Positions 32,686 to 44,278 of a DNA stretch of 64,000 nucleotides are shown here, piece after piece. The stretch comes from Paraburkholderia edwinii. GTDB lineage: Bacteria > Pseudomonadota > Gammaproteobacteria > Burkholderiales > Burkholderiaceae. The notes under the pieces were generated by a model that ran no database searches, had not been told where the DNA came from, and saw only the letters and a list, made by a program, of their open reading frames with translations. The DNA is taken from assembly GCF_019428685.1 (NCBI RefSeq), contig NZ_CP080095.1, positions 868,001 to 932,000 on the forward strand, given 5' to 3'. A program made the position numbers and the translations under genes. How positions within the stretch are numbered: position 1 is the first letter of the stretch; every line of letters starts with the position of its first letter.

Positions 32686-33990
32686 TCAGCGCCCCAGCAA
32701 TCTCGCGACCTTCGCGCCGGCTTTCTGCCCTGGGCGGAACAGCTTCACGGTGCGAATCGCCTGATCGTCGCTGCGCATCACCTCGAGCTTCACATCGGCG
32801 ATCTGCACGCAGACATCGCCTTCGGGAATCTCTTCGAGAATCTCGAGTATCAGACCGTTGAGCGTCTTCGGGCCGTCGGTCGGCAGCCGCAGCTGCAGCC
32901 AGCGGTTCAGTTCGCGCAGCGGCATGCTGCCGGCCACGATGCACTCGCCGTTGTCGTCCCAGCCGCCGCGCGAACTCGCGCTGCGCGGCACTGAGGTCGT
33001 GAACTCGCCGATCAGCTCTTCGATGATGTCCTCGGGCGTGACGAGTCCCTGCAATTCGCCGTATTCGTTGACGACGAGGGCAGTGCGATGGCGGCTTTCC
33101 TGAAAGTACTGCAGTTGCTGGAAGACGGGCGTACCGGATGGTACGAAATAAGGCTCGGCGAGCAGTTCGCGCAGCGTTTCGCGTTCGAGCTCCTGGTTGT
33201 GCAGCGCTGCGAGCGTCTTGCGGACATGCAGCACACCGAGCACGCGATCGATATCGCCCTGATAGACGATCAGCTTGTTGTGGTAGCAGGTTTCGAGCTG
33301 ATGCAGGATCTGATCGAACGGCGCATCAAAGTCGAGCGCTTCGATGCGGCGGCGCGGAATCATCACGTCGTCGACCGAAATATTCTCAAGGTCAAACAGA
33401 TTGAGCAGGATGCTACGGTGCTTGGTGGGCATGAAGCTGCCCGATTCGAGCACGATGGTGCGCAACTCTTCGGTCGACAAACGCTGATCGCGTGCGCCGC
33501 CGGTATTGATGTGCAACAGGCGCAAAAAGCCGTTGGCGAACAGATTCACGAACCAGATGAGCGGCTTCCCGACGCGCATCAGCGGCGCAATCAAAAAGCT
33601 CGCAGGCAGCGCGATCTTTTCGGGATACGTCGCACCGACGATCTTCGGCGCAATTTCCGCGAACACGATAATCAGAAATGCGACGATGCCCGTCGACACC
33701 GACAGCACGAGGCTGTTACTGCCGAACGTGCGCAGCGCGATCGATGTCGTGAGTACCGGGATGATCGTATTGAAGAGGTTGTTGCCGATCAGGATCACGC
33801 TCAACAACTGGTCCGTGCGCGAAAGCAGGCCCTGAGTCGTTTTTGCGCCGAGCACGCCCTTGTTCGTGAGGTGCTTGAGCCGATGGCGGTTGAGCGCCAT
33901 CATCGCCGTTTCGGAAATGGAGAAGAAACTCGAACAGACCAGCAGGACCAGGACGGCGCCTATCTGCGCCCATAAGGGAAGTTGTTCCAC
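32686..33990 (-). CDS. CNNM/CorC (HlyC/CorC) family membrane protein with CBS domains
   Basis: 434 aa from GTG 33990. The N-terminal DUF21 domain has four hydrophobic segments (about residues 6-28, 65-85, 95-118, 128-150) and the motif SSFFSISETAMMALNRHRL. A CBS pair follows (VDDVMIPRRRIEALDFD, then TALVVNEYGELQGLVTPEDIIEELIGE), and the C-terminal CorC_HlyC domain. Such proteins are linked to Mg2+/Co2+ transport or efflux; transport activity here is inferred. The frame is open upstream to 34170, but the conserved protein begins EQLPLWAQIGAV. Confidence 0.88.
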   Translation of the reverse strand: MEQLPLWAQIGAVLVLLVCSSFFSISETAMMALNRHRLKHLTNKGVLGAKTTQGLLSRTDQLLSVILIGNNLFNTIIPVLTTSIALRTFGSNSLVLSVSTGIVAFLIIVFAEIAPKIVGATYPEKIALPASFLIAPLMRVGKPLIWFVNLFANGFLRLLHINTGGARDQRLSTEELRTIVLESGSFMPTKHRSILLNLFDLENISVDDVMIPRRRIEALDFDAPFDQILHQLETCYHNKLIVYQGDIDRVLGVLHVRKTLAALHNQELERETLRELLAEPYFVPSGTPVFQQLQYFQESRHRTALVVNEYGELQGLVTPEDIIEELIGEFTTSVPRSASSRGGWDDNGECIVAGSMPLRELNRWLQLRLPTDGPKTLNGLILEILEEIPEGDVCVQIADVKLEVMRSDDQAIRTVKLFRPGQKAGAKVARLLGR

Positions 33991-34182
33991 GCGTCGTGAA
34001 GTAAGGGGAAGGGGATGGGGAGAATATAGCAGAGGGGTTCGATGCGCCCCATCGGCCAAAAGACAGAGGCTTTCGTACGGCGACGGTGCGCGAGCGGGGA
34101 TTTGCACACTCGGCCTGCAGAACGAACAGCAGCGCAGCCGAAGCGGGACACAAGCGTGGGATACGAGCAAGCGCGGGCGAAA

Positions 34183-34210
34183 AAAAACCGCGCTACGTGG
34201 CGCGGTTTTT
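34183..34210 (-). terminator. rho-independent terminator of tRNA-Pro
   Basis: AAAAACCGCGC (34183-34193) and GCGCGGTTTTT (34200-34210) form a perfect 11-bp stem with loop TACGTG, A/T runs on both sides. It lies 10 bases beyond the tRNA 3' end on the minus strand. Confidence 0.85.
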
Positions 34211-34220
34211 CAAGAATTTC

Positions 34221-34297
34221 TGGTCGGGGTGAGAGGATTCGAACCTCCGGCCTCTACGTCCCGAACGTAGCGCTCTACCAGGCTAAGCTACACCCCG
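34221..34297 (-). tRNA. tRNA-Pro (anticodon CGG)
   Basis: 77 bases on the minus strand, starting CGGGGTGTAGC and ending with encoded CCA (34221-34223). The acceptor stem CGGGGTG pairs with CACCCCG. The anticodon arm CTACG-TTCGGGA-CGTAG gives CGG, reading CCG codons, and the T loop is GGTTCGAATCC. A terminator follows immediately. It shares its strand with ispB upstream but is probably transcribed on its own. Confidence 0.96.
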
Positions 34298-34354
34298 AAT
34301 TATCCTGCAGTGTACTGCGTGTCTTGCTGGACTCGACCGGCAATTCGGTCTTGT

Positions 34355-35347
34355 TTAAGACTGCCTTGTCGTCGAGTAAGAACATAATTCTAGCAGGCTT
34401 TCCTTGTAAATGGAATCGGGAAACAAAGAAATCGCGGCCGCGGCGGCTTGCGCTTCCTGCTTCGCACATTGCAGCGTGTGGTCGAGTGCGCCCGAGCGCG
34501 TGATCGCTTCGAAGATGGTCTCGAAGCGGTCCGTGCCGCCCTGCACGATCGCATCGCGCGCGAGCGCAGCCTGCTCCGGCGTGCCGCGTTCGATCAGATA
34601 AATCAGCGGCAGCGTGGGCTTGCCTTCTCGCAAATCGTCGCCGGCATTCTTGCCCATCGATTCCGGTGTGCCGGTGTAGTCGAGCCAGTCGTCCATGATC
34701 TGAAACGCGGTGCCGATGCGCCGGCCGAATTCGGCGGCGGCGGCTTCCGTCGTTTCGTCCGCGTCGGACAGCACGGCGCCCAGTTGAGCCGCGGCTTCGA
34801 AGAGTTTCGCCGTCTTGTAGCGAATCACCTGCATATAGCGCGCTTCGTCGACGTCCGCATCGTGCATGTTCAGCAGTTGCAAGACCTCGCCTTCAGAAAT
34901 GATGTTGGTGGCTTCCGACAGGATTTCCATCACGCGCATCTTGCCGACGCCGACCATCATCTGGAACGAGCGCGAATAGAGAAAGTCGCCGACCAGCACG
35001 CTGGCCGCATTGCCGAACAGCGCATTGGCAGTTTGCCGGCCGCGCCGCAGATCGGATTCGTCGACGACGTCGTCATGCAGCAGCGTGGCCGTGTGGATGA
35101 ACTCGATCACCGCGGCCAGTTCATGACGCTGCCCGGTGGTATCGCCCAGCGCGCCCGCGACGAGCAGCAGCAGCGCCGGACGCAGGCGCTTGCCGCCGGC
35201 ACTGATGATGTACTCGGAGATCTGATTGATCAGCATCACCTCGGACGCCAGACGGTGCCGGATGACACGATTGACCTGCTGCATGTCTTCGGCGATGGGT
35301 GCGAGCAGGCTAGCGGCGTTAGGGGCGGGGGTGGCGGTCGACGACAT
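34355..35347 (-). CDS. ispB: octaprenyl diphosphate synthase IspB (polyprenyl synthetase)
   Basis: 330 aa trans-prenyl transferase that makes the ubiquinone side chain. GGKRLRP is at residues 51-57; the first Asp-rich motif is HDDVVDESD (Asp92, Asp93, Asp96); the second is IMDDWLDYTG. The order next to rplU-rpmA and divergent from them is standard in proteobacteria. A TATAAT on the minus strand at 35374-35379, 27 bases upstream, is a likely -10 without a clear -35. Confidence 0.94.
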   Translation of the reverse strand: MSSTATPAPNAASLLAPIAEDMQQVNRVIRHRLASEVMLINQISEYIISAGGKRLRPALLLLVAGALGDTTGQRHELAAVIEFIHTATLLHDDVVDESDLRRGRQTANALFGNAASVLVGDFLYSRSFQMMVGVGKMRVMEILSEATNIISEGEVLQLLNMHDADVDEARYMQVIRYKTAKLFEAAAQLGAVLSDADETTEAAAAEFGRRIGTAFQIMDDWLDYTGTPESMGKNAGDDLREGKPTLPLIYLIERGTPEQAALARDAIVQGGTDRFETIFEAITRSGALDHTLQCAKQEAQAAAAAISLFPDSIYKESLLELCSYSTTRQS

Positions 35348-35534
35348 GGTGGCGATTTGGGGTAATGCCGCGAATTATAAGGCGAATCGTGCAATTTCCG
35401 CGCCGCCGGGTCGGGATGTGCGGCTTTTCTGGCCATTCGGCCTATGTTGGGCGTAACGGCCGCGCGCTGGGCGGGCGTCGGATGGTTGTCACAGATGCCC
35501 GGGCCGGCCGCGCGCGACGCGCTGTCGATTGACT

Positions 35535-35563
35535 TTGACCGGGCAGCTAACTCTATGTATAAT
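35535..35563 (+). promoter_or_regulatory. strong sigma-70 promoter of rplU-rpmA
   Basis: TTGACC (35535-35540), a 17-base spacer and a perfect TATAAT (35558-35563) lie 62 bases before the rplU start. This is the best consensus promoter in the window, as expected for ribosomal protein genes. Confidence 0.88.
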
Positions 35564-35624
35564 CACGGGTTTCCGCGCGTGGTGCGTCGGAAAAATGAAT
35601 CACGAATAAAGAGTGAGGTTCTCA

Positions 35625-35936
35625 ATGTACGCGGTCATAAAAACCGGCGGCAAGCAGTACAAGGTTGCTGTCGGCGAAAAACTTAAAGTAGAACAGATAC
35701 CGGCAGACATTGACGCAGAAATCACGCTCGACCAGGTTCTCGCAGTAGGCGAAGGCGAATCGATTAAGTTCGGTACGCCGCTGGTCAGTGGGGCTTCCGT
35801 CAAGGCTACCGTTGTCTCCCAAGGTCGTCACGCGAAAGTGACCATCTTCAAGATGCGTCGCCGGAAGCACTACCAGAAGCACGGCGGCCACCGCCAGAAC
35901 TACACCGAACTGCGCATCGACGCGATCAACGCGTAA
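35625..35936 (+). CDS. rplU: 50S ribosomal protein L21
   Basis: 103 aa, the normal L21 length, from ATG 35625 with TGAGG about 8 bases upstream. [23 protein letters not shown] and the basic [23 protein letters not shown] tail that binds 23S rRNA are diagnostic. First gene of rplU-rpmA, 24 bases before rpmA. Confidence 0.98.
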   Translation: MYAVIKTGGKQYKVAVGEKLKVEQIPADIDAEITLDQVLAVGEGESIKFGTPLVSGASVKATVVSQGRHAKVTIFKMRRRKHYQKHGGHRQNYTELRIDAINA

Positions 35937-35960
35937 GCGCATCGGGCAAGGAGCTATCAG

Positions 35961-36224
35961 ATGGCACACAAAAAGGCAGGCGGCTCATCACGGAACGGCC
36001 GCGACTCCGAGTCGAAACGCCTCGGCGTGAAGGTTTATGGCGGTCAGGCAATCCTCGCAGGCGGCATCATCGTCCGTCAGCGCGGCACGCGTCTGCATCC
36101 GGGCCTGAACGTCGGCATCGGCAAGGATCACACGTTGTTCGCGCTGACCGACGGTCACGTCAAGTTCACGACGAAGGGCGCTGACAAGAAGCACACGGTC
36201 AACGTCGTCCCGGCAGCGGCCTGA
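35961..36224 (+). CDS. rpmA: 50S ribosomal protein L27
   Basis: 87 aa. [24 protein letters not shown] is the conserved N-terminus that reaches toward the peptidyl transferase centre; it starts directly with AHKKAGG, so there is no cleaved N-terminal extension of the Firmicutes type. A terminator follows at 36289-36317. Confidence 0.98.
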   Translation: MAHKKAGGSSRNGRDSESKRLGVKVYGGQAILAGGIIVRQRGTRLHPGLNVGIGKDHTLFALTDGHVKFTTKGADKKHTVNVVPAAA

Positions 36225-36288
36225 GGTCAGCCAGCGCGTCCGGAGTTAATCGGACGCTAATAGGCTCGGCTTTCAGCACCGGAAAAAG

Positions 36289-36317
36289 GCCCCGCGAAGT
36301 TAGCGGGGCTTTTTTTA
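36289..36317 (+). terminator. rho-independent terminator after rpmA
   Basis: GCCCCGC (36289-36295) pairs with GCGGGGC (36303-36309), loop GAAGTTA, followed by eight T residues. It separates the ribosomal pair from obgE. Confidence 0.9.
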
Positions 36318-36453
36318 TTGGTTTGACTTTCAGGCGGGAAGCACGCTTCGCGGCGTGCACTGCAACTGGCCGATCGGCAGATTGTTGAACCCTTGCGGTG
36401 CGGGGCAAAATAGCGGCAGCGCGGTTGGTTCGCAACGCATCGAAAAGCATTAA

Positions 36454-37611
<1,158 letters not shown>

Positions 37612-37769
37612 TCGCAGCAGCAAGTGCGGTTGCCCGCCGTTGCGCGGCGTGGCGTGCGGTTGACCGCGTTGTCCGCCGTCGCCCTTCAGCGGCACGCCTG
37701 CGTGCCAAGGCGCCGTTGGCCACCCCAGCCTGACGAATCACCCCTGAACCCTGTTGGAGATCGCGCACC

Positions 37770-38888
37770 ATGCGTTCCGTCATCGCAGATTCCCGCCGGC
37801 TCGTTGTAAAAGTCGGATCGAGCCTCGTCACGAATGACGGGCGCGGTCTCGATCACACGGCAATCGGCCGTTGGGCTGCGCAGATCGCCGCGCTGCGCGA
37901 GCAAGGCAAGGAAGTCGTGCTCGTCAGTTCCGGTGCGATTGCCGAGGGCATGCAGCGCCTCGGCTGGACGAAACGGCCGCGCGAAATCGACGAATTGCAG
38001 GCGGCGGCCGCGGTCGGACAAATGGGGCTCGCGCAGGTCTATGAAAGCCGCTTCGCGGAACACTCGATTCGCACCGCGCAGATTCTCCTTACGCACGCGG
38101 ACCTCGCGGACCGCGAACGTTACCTGAATGCGCGCTCGACGCTGCTGACATTGCTGCGCCTTGGCGTCGTGCCGATCATCAACGAGAACGACACGGTCGT
38201 TACCGACGAAATCAAGTTCGGCGACAACGATACGCTCGGCGCGCTGGTCGCGAATCTGATCGAAGGCGATGCACTGATCATCCTCACCGATCAACAAGGG
38301 CTTTTCACCGCCGATCCGCGCAAGGATCCGGCCGCGACGCTCGTACAGCAGGCCGACGCGGGCTCACCCGAGCTGGAGGCGATGGCAGGCGGCGCGGGCT
38401 CGAGCATCGGCCGCGGCGGCATGCTGACCAAGATTCTCGCGGCCAAGCGCGCGGCGCACAGCGGCGCGAACACGGTCATCGCCAGCGGCCGCGAGGCGGA
38501 TGTACTCGCGCGGCTCGCGTCGGGCGAAGCGATCGGCACGCAGCTGATCGCGCGTACCGCGCGCATGGCGGCGCGCAAGCAATGGATGGCCGATCACCTG
38601 CAGGTGCGCGGCCACGTCGTGATCGATGATGGTGCGGTGGAGAAGCTCACCGGCGGCGGCAAGAGCCTGCTGCCGATCGGTGTCGTCGACGTGCAGGGTG
38701 CGTTTGCGCGCGGCGAGGTGATTGCGTGCGTGAACGCGGCGGGGCGCGAGGTCGCGCGCGGCCTCACAAATTACAGCAGTTCGGAGACGAAGCTGATTCA
38801 GCGCCGCCCGAGCGGCGAGATCGAATCGGTGCTCGGCTATATGCTCGAACCGGAGCTGATTCACCGCGACAATCTCGTACTCGTTTAG
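37770..38888 (+). CDS. proB: glutamate 5-kinase ProB
   Basis: 372 aa amino-acid kinase that starts proline synthesis by phosphorylating glutamate. [18 protein letters not shown] is the ATP-binding N-terminus; [25 protein letters not shown] is the family signature; [19 protein letters not shown] follows. The C-terminal 95 residues form the PUA domain ([12 protein letters not shown]..., ARGLTNYSS). The position after obgE is conserved in betaproteobacteria. proA is not in the window. Confidence 0.96.
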   Translation: MRSVIADSRRLVVKVGSSLVTNDGRGLDHTAIGRWAAQIAALREQGKEVVLVSSGAIAEGMQRLGWTKRPREIDELQAAAAVGQMGLAQVYESRFAEHSIRTAQILLTHADLADRERYLNARSTLLTLLRLGVVPIINENDTVVTDEIKFGDNDTLGALVANLIEGDALIILTDQQGLFTADPRKDPAATLVQQADAGSPELEAMAGGAGSSIGRGGMLTKILAAKRAAHSGANTVIASGREADVLARLASGEAIGTQLIARTARMAARKQWMADHLQVRGHVVIDDGAVEKLTGGGKSLLPIGVVDVQGAFARGEVIACVNAAGREVARGLTNYSSSETKLIQRRPSGEIESVLGYMLEPELIHRDNLVLV

Positions 38889-38904
38889 GGTTAGGCCGGC
38901 AGCG

Positions 38905-39081
38905 CGCGCACGTTTCGCGCCGCTCGCCTTGTGCCGCAACTGAGGGGGCGCAACGCGTGCCCGAAACCCACGCGCGGCTCACATTGGTTGGGTCGCAACA
39001 CGCGCGTGTCTCGCGCCCCTCGCCTTGCGCCGCAACCAACGCGGCGCGACGCGCATCCATAACCACGCGCAGCCCACATTG
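38905..39081. repeat. imperfect direct repeat of about 82 bp, period about 95 bp
   Basis: Copy 1 spans about 38905-38986 and copy 2 about 39001-39081. Shared words include CTCGCCTTG(T/C)GCCGCAAC and CACGCGC(G/A)GC(T/C)CACATTG at the same relative positions. They fill most of the spacer between proB and the convergent CNP1-like gene. No coding frame is conserved between the copies. Confidence 0.75.
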
Positions 39082-39115
39082 AATCGACGCGTCGCGACAA
39101 CGACGCGCCGATCAA

Positions 39116-39682
39116 TCATCGGGTCATCAAATCGCCCTGCGTCCGGTTGTACCGCATATTGTTGACGATTGTCTTCGCCGAGCCCACCGGGATTCGGTTC
39201 GCGCAGAAGAAGTCCTGATACAGCGATGCGCGGTACGCGTTGAGGTCGCCGTTTTCAATGCGCGCCCAGTCGTTTGCGACGGTGCGATCCCAGCCGTCGT
39301 GGTCGTCGTTGAGGCCCGCATACAGACGCCACGTGTAGTTATCGCAGTGAATGCCTTCGTAATTGACGTTGCGCGCACCGCTCGGACTCGTCACGACGAC
39401 CGTATAGCGCACCACGCCGTCCGACCCTACCGATACCGACTTCGAGTCGATAAAGAAACTGAGCGGCGTGTTTTGCGAGACTTCGAACGGCAGCAGGTCA
39501 GCCTGGTTGGGCAGCGGCGGCAGTGTCTCGACCTTGTTCTCGGTCCAGTTGCTCGGCATGTCCAGCAGGTAGTGGAAGTCCGCGTCCTTTTGCGGCGTCG
39601 GCTGCTTGTTACCGGAACTGGAGCAGCCGGCCAGCAAGGCACCGGTGGCAACGCATGCCACCGCGAGAGCAAACAATTTCAA
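39116..39682 (-). CDS. CNP1-like family lipoprotein
   Basis: 188 aa when started at TTG 39682, which has GGGGA 7 bases upstream and gives a textbook lipoprotein signal (KLFALAVACVATGALLAGC, lipidated Cys20). The mature part (DADFHYLLDMPSNWTENKVETLPPLP... RYTVVVTSPSGARNVNYEGIHC... LYQDFFCANRIP) matches the CNP1-like family found in betaproteobacteria, function unknown. The frame runs on upstream for 94 unconserved Arg-rich codons, which I exclude. Expected to be anchored in the outer membrane, facing the periplasm. Confidence 0.85.
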   Translation of the reverse strand: MKLFALAVACVATGALLAGCSSSGNKQPTPQKDADFHYLLDMPSNWTENKVETLPPLPNQADLLPFEVSQNTPLSFFIDSKSVSVGSDGVVRYTVVVTSPSGARNVNYEGIHCDNYTWRLYAGLNDDHDGWDRTVANDWARIENGDLNAYRASLYQDFFCANRIPVGSAKTIVNNMRYNRTQGDLMTR

Positions 39683-39767
39683 GTGAAATTCCCCGAAACG
39701 CCGGCGCGGCGGCGAATGTGCCGCACCGGCAGACGCAGCGCCAGGCGCCGCAATGCGCTGCACGATA

Positions 39768-40505
39768 TCAGTCTTGCGGCGCCTCGCGCAAACCCGGCAC
39801 GCGATCGACCACGCTTTCGGCCGCCGAACAGTCGGACTCCATCGGAGCACGCAACGCGGCTTCAACGACAACAGCCGACGCGTTATCGGCCGATGCCGCA
39901 CCGTTCGACGACGATGAGGCCGGCGCGGAAGCGACAGAATCCATGCCTGACCCCGGCGGCACATTCACCGACGACGCCATCCGGGGATAGCGCTGCCCAT
40001 GATGTCCACCCGGTTTTTCCGCACGCGGCGCAGCGCGGCGCAGGAAACGGGAGAGCTCCGTTAGCGCCAGCTGATACACATCCCGCTTGAACTCGATCAC
40101 ACAGTCGAGCGGCACCCAGTAGTCATTCCAGCGCCATGCATCGAACTCCGGGTGATCGGTAGCGCGCAAGCAGATATCGCAATCGCGTCCGACCATCCGT
40201 AGCAGGAACCAGATTTGTTTCTGGCCTCGGTAATGCCCGCGTACTTCACGCTTGATGAACTTGTCCGGCACCTCATAACGCAACCAGTCGCGCGTGCGAC
40301 CGACCACCTTGACGTGCTCGGGAAGCAGCCCGGTTTCTTCGTGTAACTCCCGATACATCGCTTGCACGGGGGTCTCACCATATTTGATGCCCCCTTGCGG
40401 AAACTGCCAGGAATGTTCACGGAGCCGCTTACCCCAAAACACCTCGTTGTGCGCGTTCAAGAGGATGATGCCGACGTTCGGGCGAAAGCCTTCACGATCC
40501 AGCAT
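39768..40505 (-). CDS. rppH: RNA pyrophosphohydrolase RppH
   Basis: 245 aa NUDIX enzyme that removes pyrophosphate from 5'-triphosphate RNA and starts RNase E-dependent decay. N-terminus [17 protein letters not shown] is diagnostic; the Nudix box is at residues 38-60 (GGIKYGE...RELHEETGL). The catalytic part ends near 160; about 80 further residues are Ser/Ala/Pro-rich and look disordered, much longer than in the 176 aa E. coli protein. TATAAT on the minus strand at 40539-40544 is a likely -10. proS diverges from it. Confidence 0.95.
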   Translation of the reverse strand: MLDREGFRPNVGIILLNAHNEVFWGKRLREHSWQFPQGGIKYGETPVQAMYRELHEETGLLPEHVKVVGRTRDWLRYEVPDKFIKREVRGHYRGQKQIWFLLRMVGRDCDICLRATDHPEFDAWRWNDYWVPLDCVIEFKRDVYQLALTELSRFLRRAAPRAEKPGGHHGQRYPRMASSVNVPPGSGMDSVASAPASSSSNGAASADNASAVVVEAALRAPMESDCSAAESVVDRVPGLREAPQD

Positions 40506-41119
40506 ACAACCACCTTCGAATCCTTTAAAATTGCTTTGATTATAAACAGATAATGGTCTAAACGCACCCCGGCGGAACCCCGGCGATACCCCGGATGACC
40601 CGCAGATGGCACCCCGGGTTATGCCTCAGACTCATCTGAATGGCATCCGTACTGCGCCTGGTTTGCGCGGCCTTCGTGCCGGTTTGGACCACGATCGAGT
40701 CTGATACCGCGGCGTAAATGTCGCACCGCGATCGCGCTTCGCTTGCGGCTTGTTCGGATTGTTCGCGCGAAGGTCGCGCATTGTCGGATCAAGCCGTAAG
40801 GGCCATCGCACGCGAGCGGACATGTCGAAGGCGGCGGCGTAGTCACCGAACGCGCGCGGCGGCAGTTGTTACCCGCGATTCGATTCGATCGGCTCACCGA
40901 TTCATCGACCGATCGCGGCAAGGATCGCTGCAAGGACCGTGGCAAACAGCGAATGCATTCTGTGATTGCATTCGGCGCGAGGTTCACGCACATTTCACGC
41001 TCGACCAGCGAGCTTTTCGTCCAGATCTGGCGCGGATTTGGCGAACCGGTCCGCAAATGCTACCGTTTCATCTCTTTGGGCGGGCCCGACCCGGTTCCGC
41101 CGCTTTTGGAAAACTCTGA
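40506..41119. other. divergent rppH-proS spacer
   Basis: 614 bases without a supported gene. It holds the rppH -10 (40539-40544), four ACCCCGG words at 40566, 40577, 40588 and 40611, and a GATCG/GCAAGGA-rich stretch at 40910-40945. Open frames (for example 40718-41119) are Arg-rich with no family resemblance. Confidence 0.5.
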
Positions 41120-42856
<1,737 letters not shown>

Positions 42857-42867
42857 TCGGAGCGGGC

Positions 42868-43464
42868 ATGGAGTACAACTTCCTGTCCGCAACGATCCTC
42901 CTGATTCTGATTACGGATCCGCTCGGCAATATTCCGCTCTTCGTTAGCTGCTTGAGGGGCGTGACGCCACACCGCCGGGCGGTCGTGATTCTGCGCGAGG
43001 TTGCGATTGCGTTCGGCATCCTGCTGGCCTTCATGCTGGCAGGCGACCGCTTTTTGCGGATGATGCATCTCACCGATCTGTCGTTGCGCATCGGCGGCGG
43101 TATCGTGCTGTTTCTGATTGCGATCAGAATGATCTTCCCGCATCCGGACGGCCTGACTGGCGTGACGCGCGGCGGCGAGCCGCTGATCGTGCCGCTCGCG
43201 ATTCCCGCGCTGGCGGGTCCATCGGCGCTCGCAACCGTCATGCTGCTGACCTCGCAAGCGCCGGGCAAGATGCTCGAATGGATCGCCGCGCTGTGCGTGA
43301 CGATGGTGGTCTGCGCGATCGTGCTCGTGATGTCGGAGCGGATTCAGCAGTGGCTCGGCGAGCGCACCGTCACCGCATTCGAGCGGCTGATGGGGCTCGT
43401 GCTGGTCGCGATTTCAGTGGAAATGATTCTGGCCGGCATCCGCGCGTTCGTGCATCAACTCTGA
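42868..43464 (+). CDS. MarC family integral membrane protein
   Basis: 198 aa with six hydrophobic segments. ITDPLGNIPLFVSCLRG near the N-terminus and VPLAIPALAGPSALATVMLL in the middle are MarC/YhgN family signatures. Family members were once linked to multiple antibiotic resistance, but no transport function is established. It starts 11 bases after proS and is likely cotranscribed. Confidence 0.9.
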   Translation: MEYNFLSATILLILITDPLGNIPLFVSCLRGVTPHRRAVVILREVAIAFGILLAFMLAGDRFLRMMHLTDLSLRIGGGIVLFLIAIRMIFPHPDGLTGVTRGGEPLIVPLAIPALAGPSALATVMLLTSQAPGKMLEWIAALCVTMVVCAIVLVMSERIQQWLGERTVTAFERLMGLVLVAISVEMILAGIRAFVHQL

Positions 43465-43553
43465 CGACGGATGCCGGGCGGCGATGCATGCCGGGCTGGC
43501 GCCGCGGTACGTGCGCTTGCGCGGCATCGGTGCCTGTGTTCAGGCATCTGAGT

Positions 43554-44105
43554 TCAGGCGTCCGCCGTCAGCGCGCGAATCGTCGGCAAATTGCGCCAGT
43601 AGCCCTTTGCGTCCATCCCGCAGCCGAACACATAACGGTCCGGCACCTGGAAACCGCAAAAGTCCGGGCGCAGCGGCTTGGACTTCTTGATGTCCTTCTC
43701 GCACAGCACCGCGCTCATAAAGCGCTTCGCGCCCATCGCGAGAATGCGATCGCGGATCGCGGCCATCGTCTCGCCTTCGTCGAGGATATCGTCGAGCACG
43801 AGCACGACGCGGTCTTTCACCGATTCCGCGGGCGCGACACGCCACTGCATGTCGTGGCTACCCTGTGTGGTGTTCCGGTAGCGCGTGAGGTGGATGTAAT
43901 CGAACTCCAGCGGGAAGTCGAGGTGCGGCAGCAGCATGCCGGTGAACACCGCGGCGCCGCCCATCACCGACAGCACGAGCGGGAACACGTCGCTCATCTC
44001 GGCGCGGATTTCGCCGGCCATCCGCTCAATCGACGTATCGACTTCGGCGGCCGATACGATTTCCTCGGACTGGCTGAAAATCTGCAGGGCTTCTTCGCGG
44101 TTCAT
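43554..44105 (-). CDS. hpt: hypoxanthine-guanine phosphoribosyltransferase
   Basis: 183 aa purine salvage enzyme. The PRPP-binding motif VLVLDDILDEGET is at residues 101-113; FDYIHLTRYRNTTQG is the flexible loop and KPDFCGFQVPDRYVFGCGMD-like sequence (DFCGFQVPDRYVFG) the base-binding region. Converts hypoxanthine or guanine plus PRPP to IMP or GMP. It lies convergent to marC and downstream of ffh on the same strand. Confidence 0.92.
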   Translation of the reverse strand: MNREEALQIFSQSEEIVSAAEVDTSIERMAGEIRAEMSDVFPLVLSVMGGAAVFTGMLLPHLDFPLEFDYIHLTRYRNTTQGSHDMQWRVAPAESVKDRVVLVLDDILDEGETMAAIRDRILAMGAKRFMSAVLCEKDIKKSKPLRPDFCGFQVPDRYVFGCGMDAKGYWRNLPTIRALTADA

Positions 44106-44240
44106 GACGTTAGGCGGGCGGGAACGGTATACATATTAGTGTGAAAGACAACGGCGCCGCGCGCCACAGAATAAACCCGGCATCGCGCTCAATGTTGCGT
44201 CGACGATGCACGGGGGCCGCGCCCAGTGTTGCGTCGGCGT

Positions 44241-44273
44241 TGCGCGAGTGGTGCGCGAGTGGTGCGCGAGTGT
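44241..44273. repeat. three tandem 11-bp repeats after ffh
   Basis: TGCGCGAGTGG at 44241-44251 and 44252-44262, then TGCGCGAGTGT at 44263-44273, ending six bases before the ffh stop codon region. TGTTGCGTCG also occurs twice nearby (44193, 44227). Confidence 0.85.
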
Positions 44274-44278
44274 TGCGT

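Noticed and set aside
40718..41119. 133-codon + frame before proS
   Set aside because: Arg-rich, no family resemblance, overlaps other frames, no ribosome site, and ends at the proS start.
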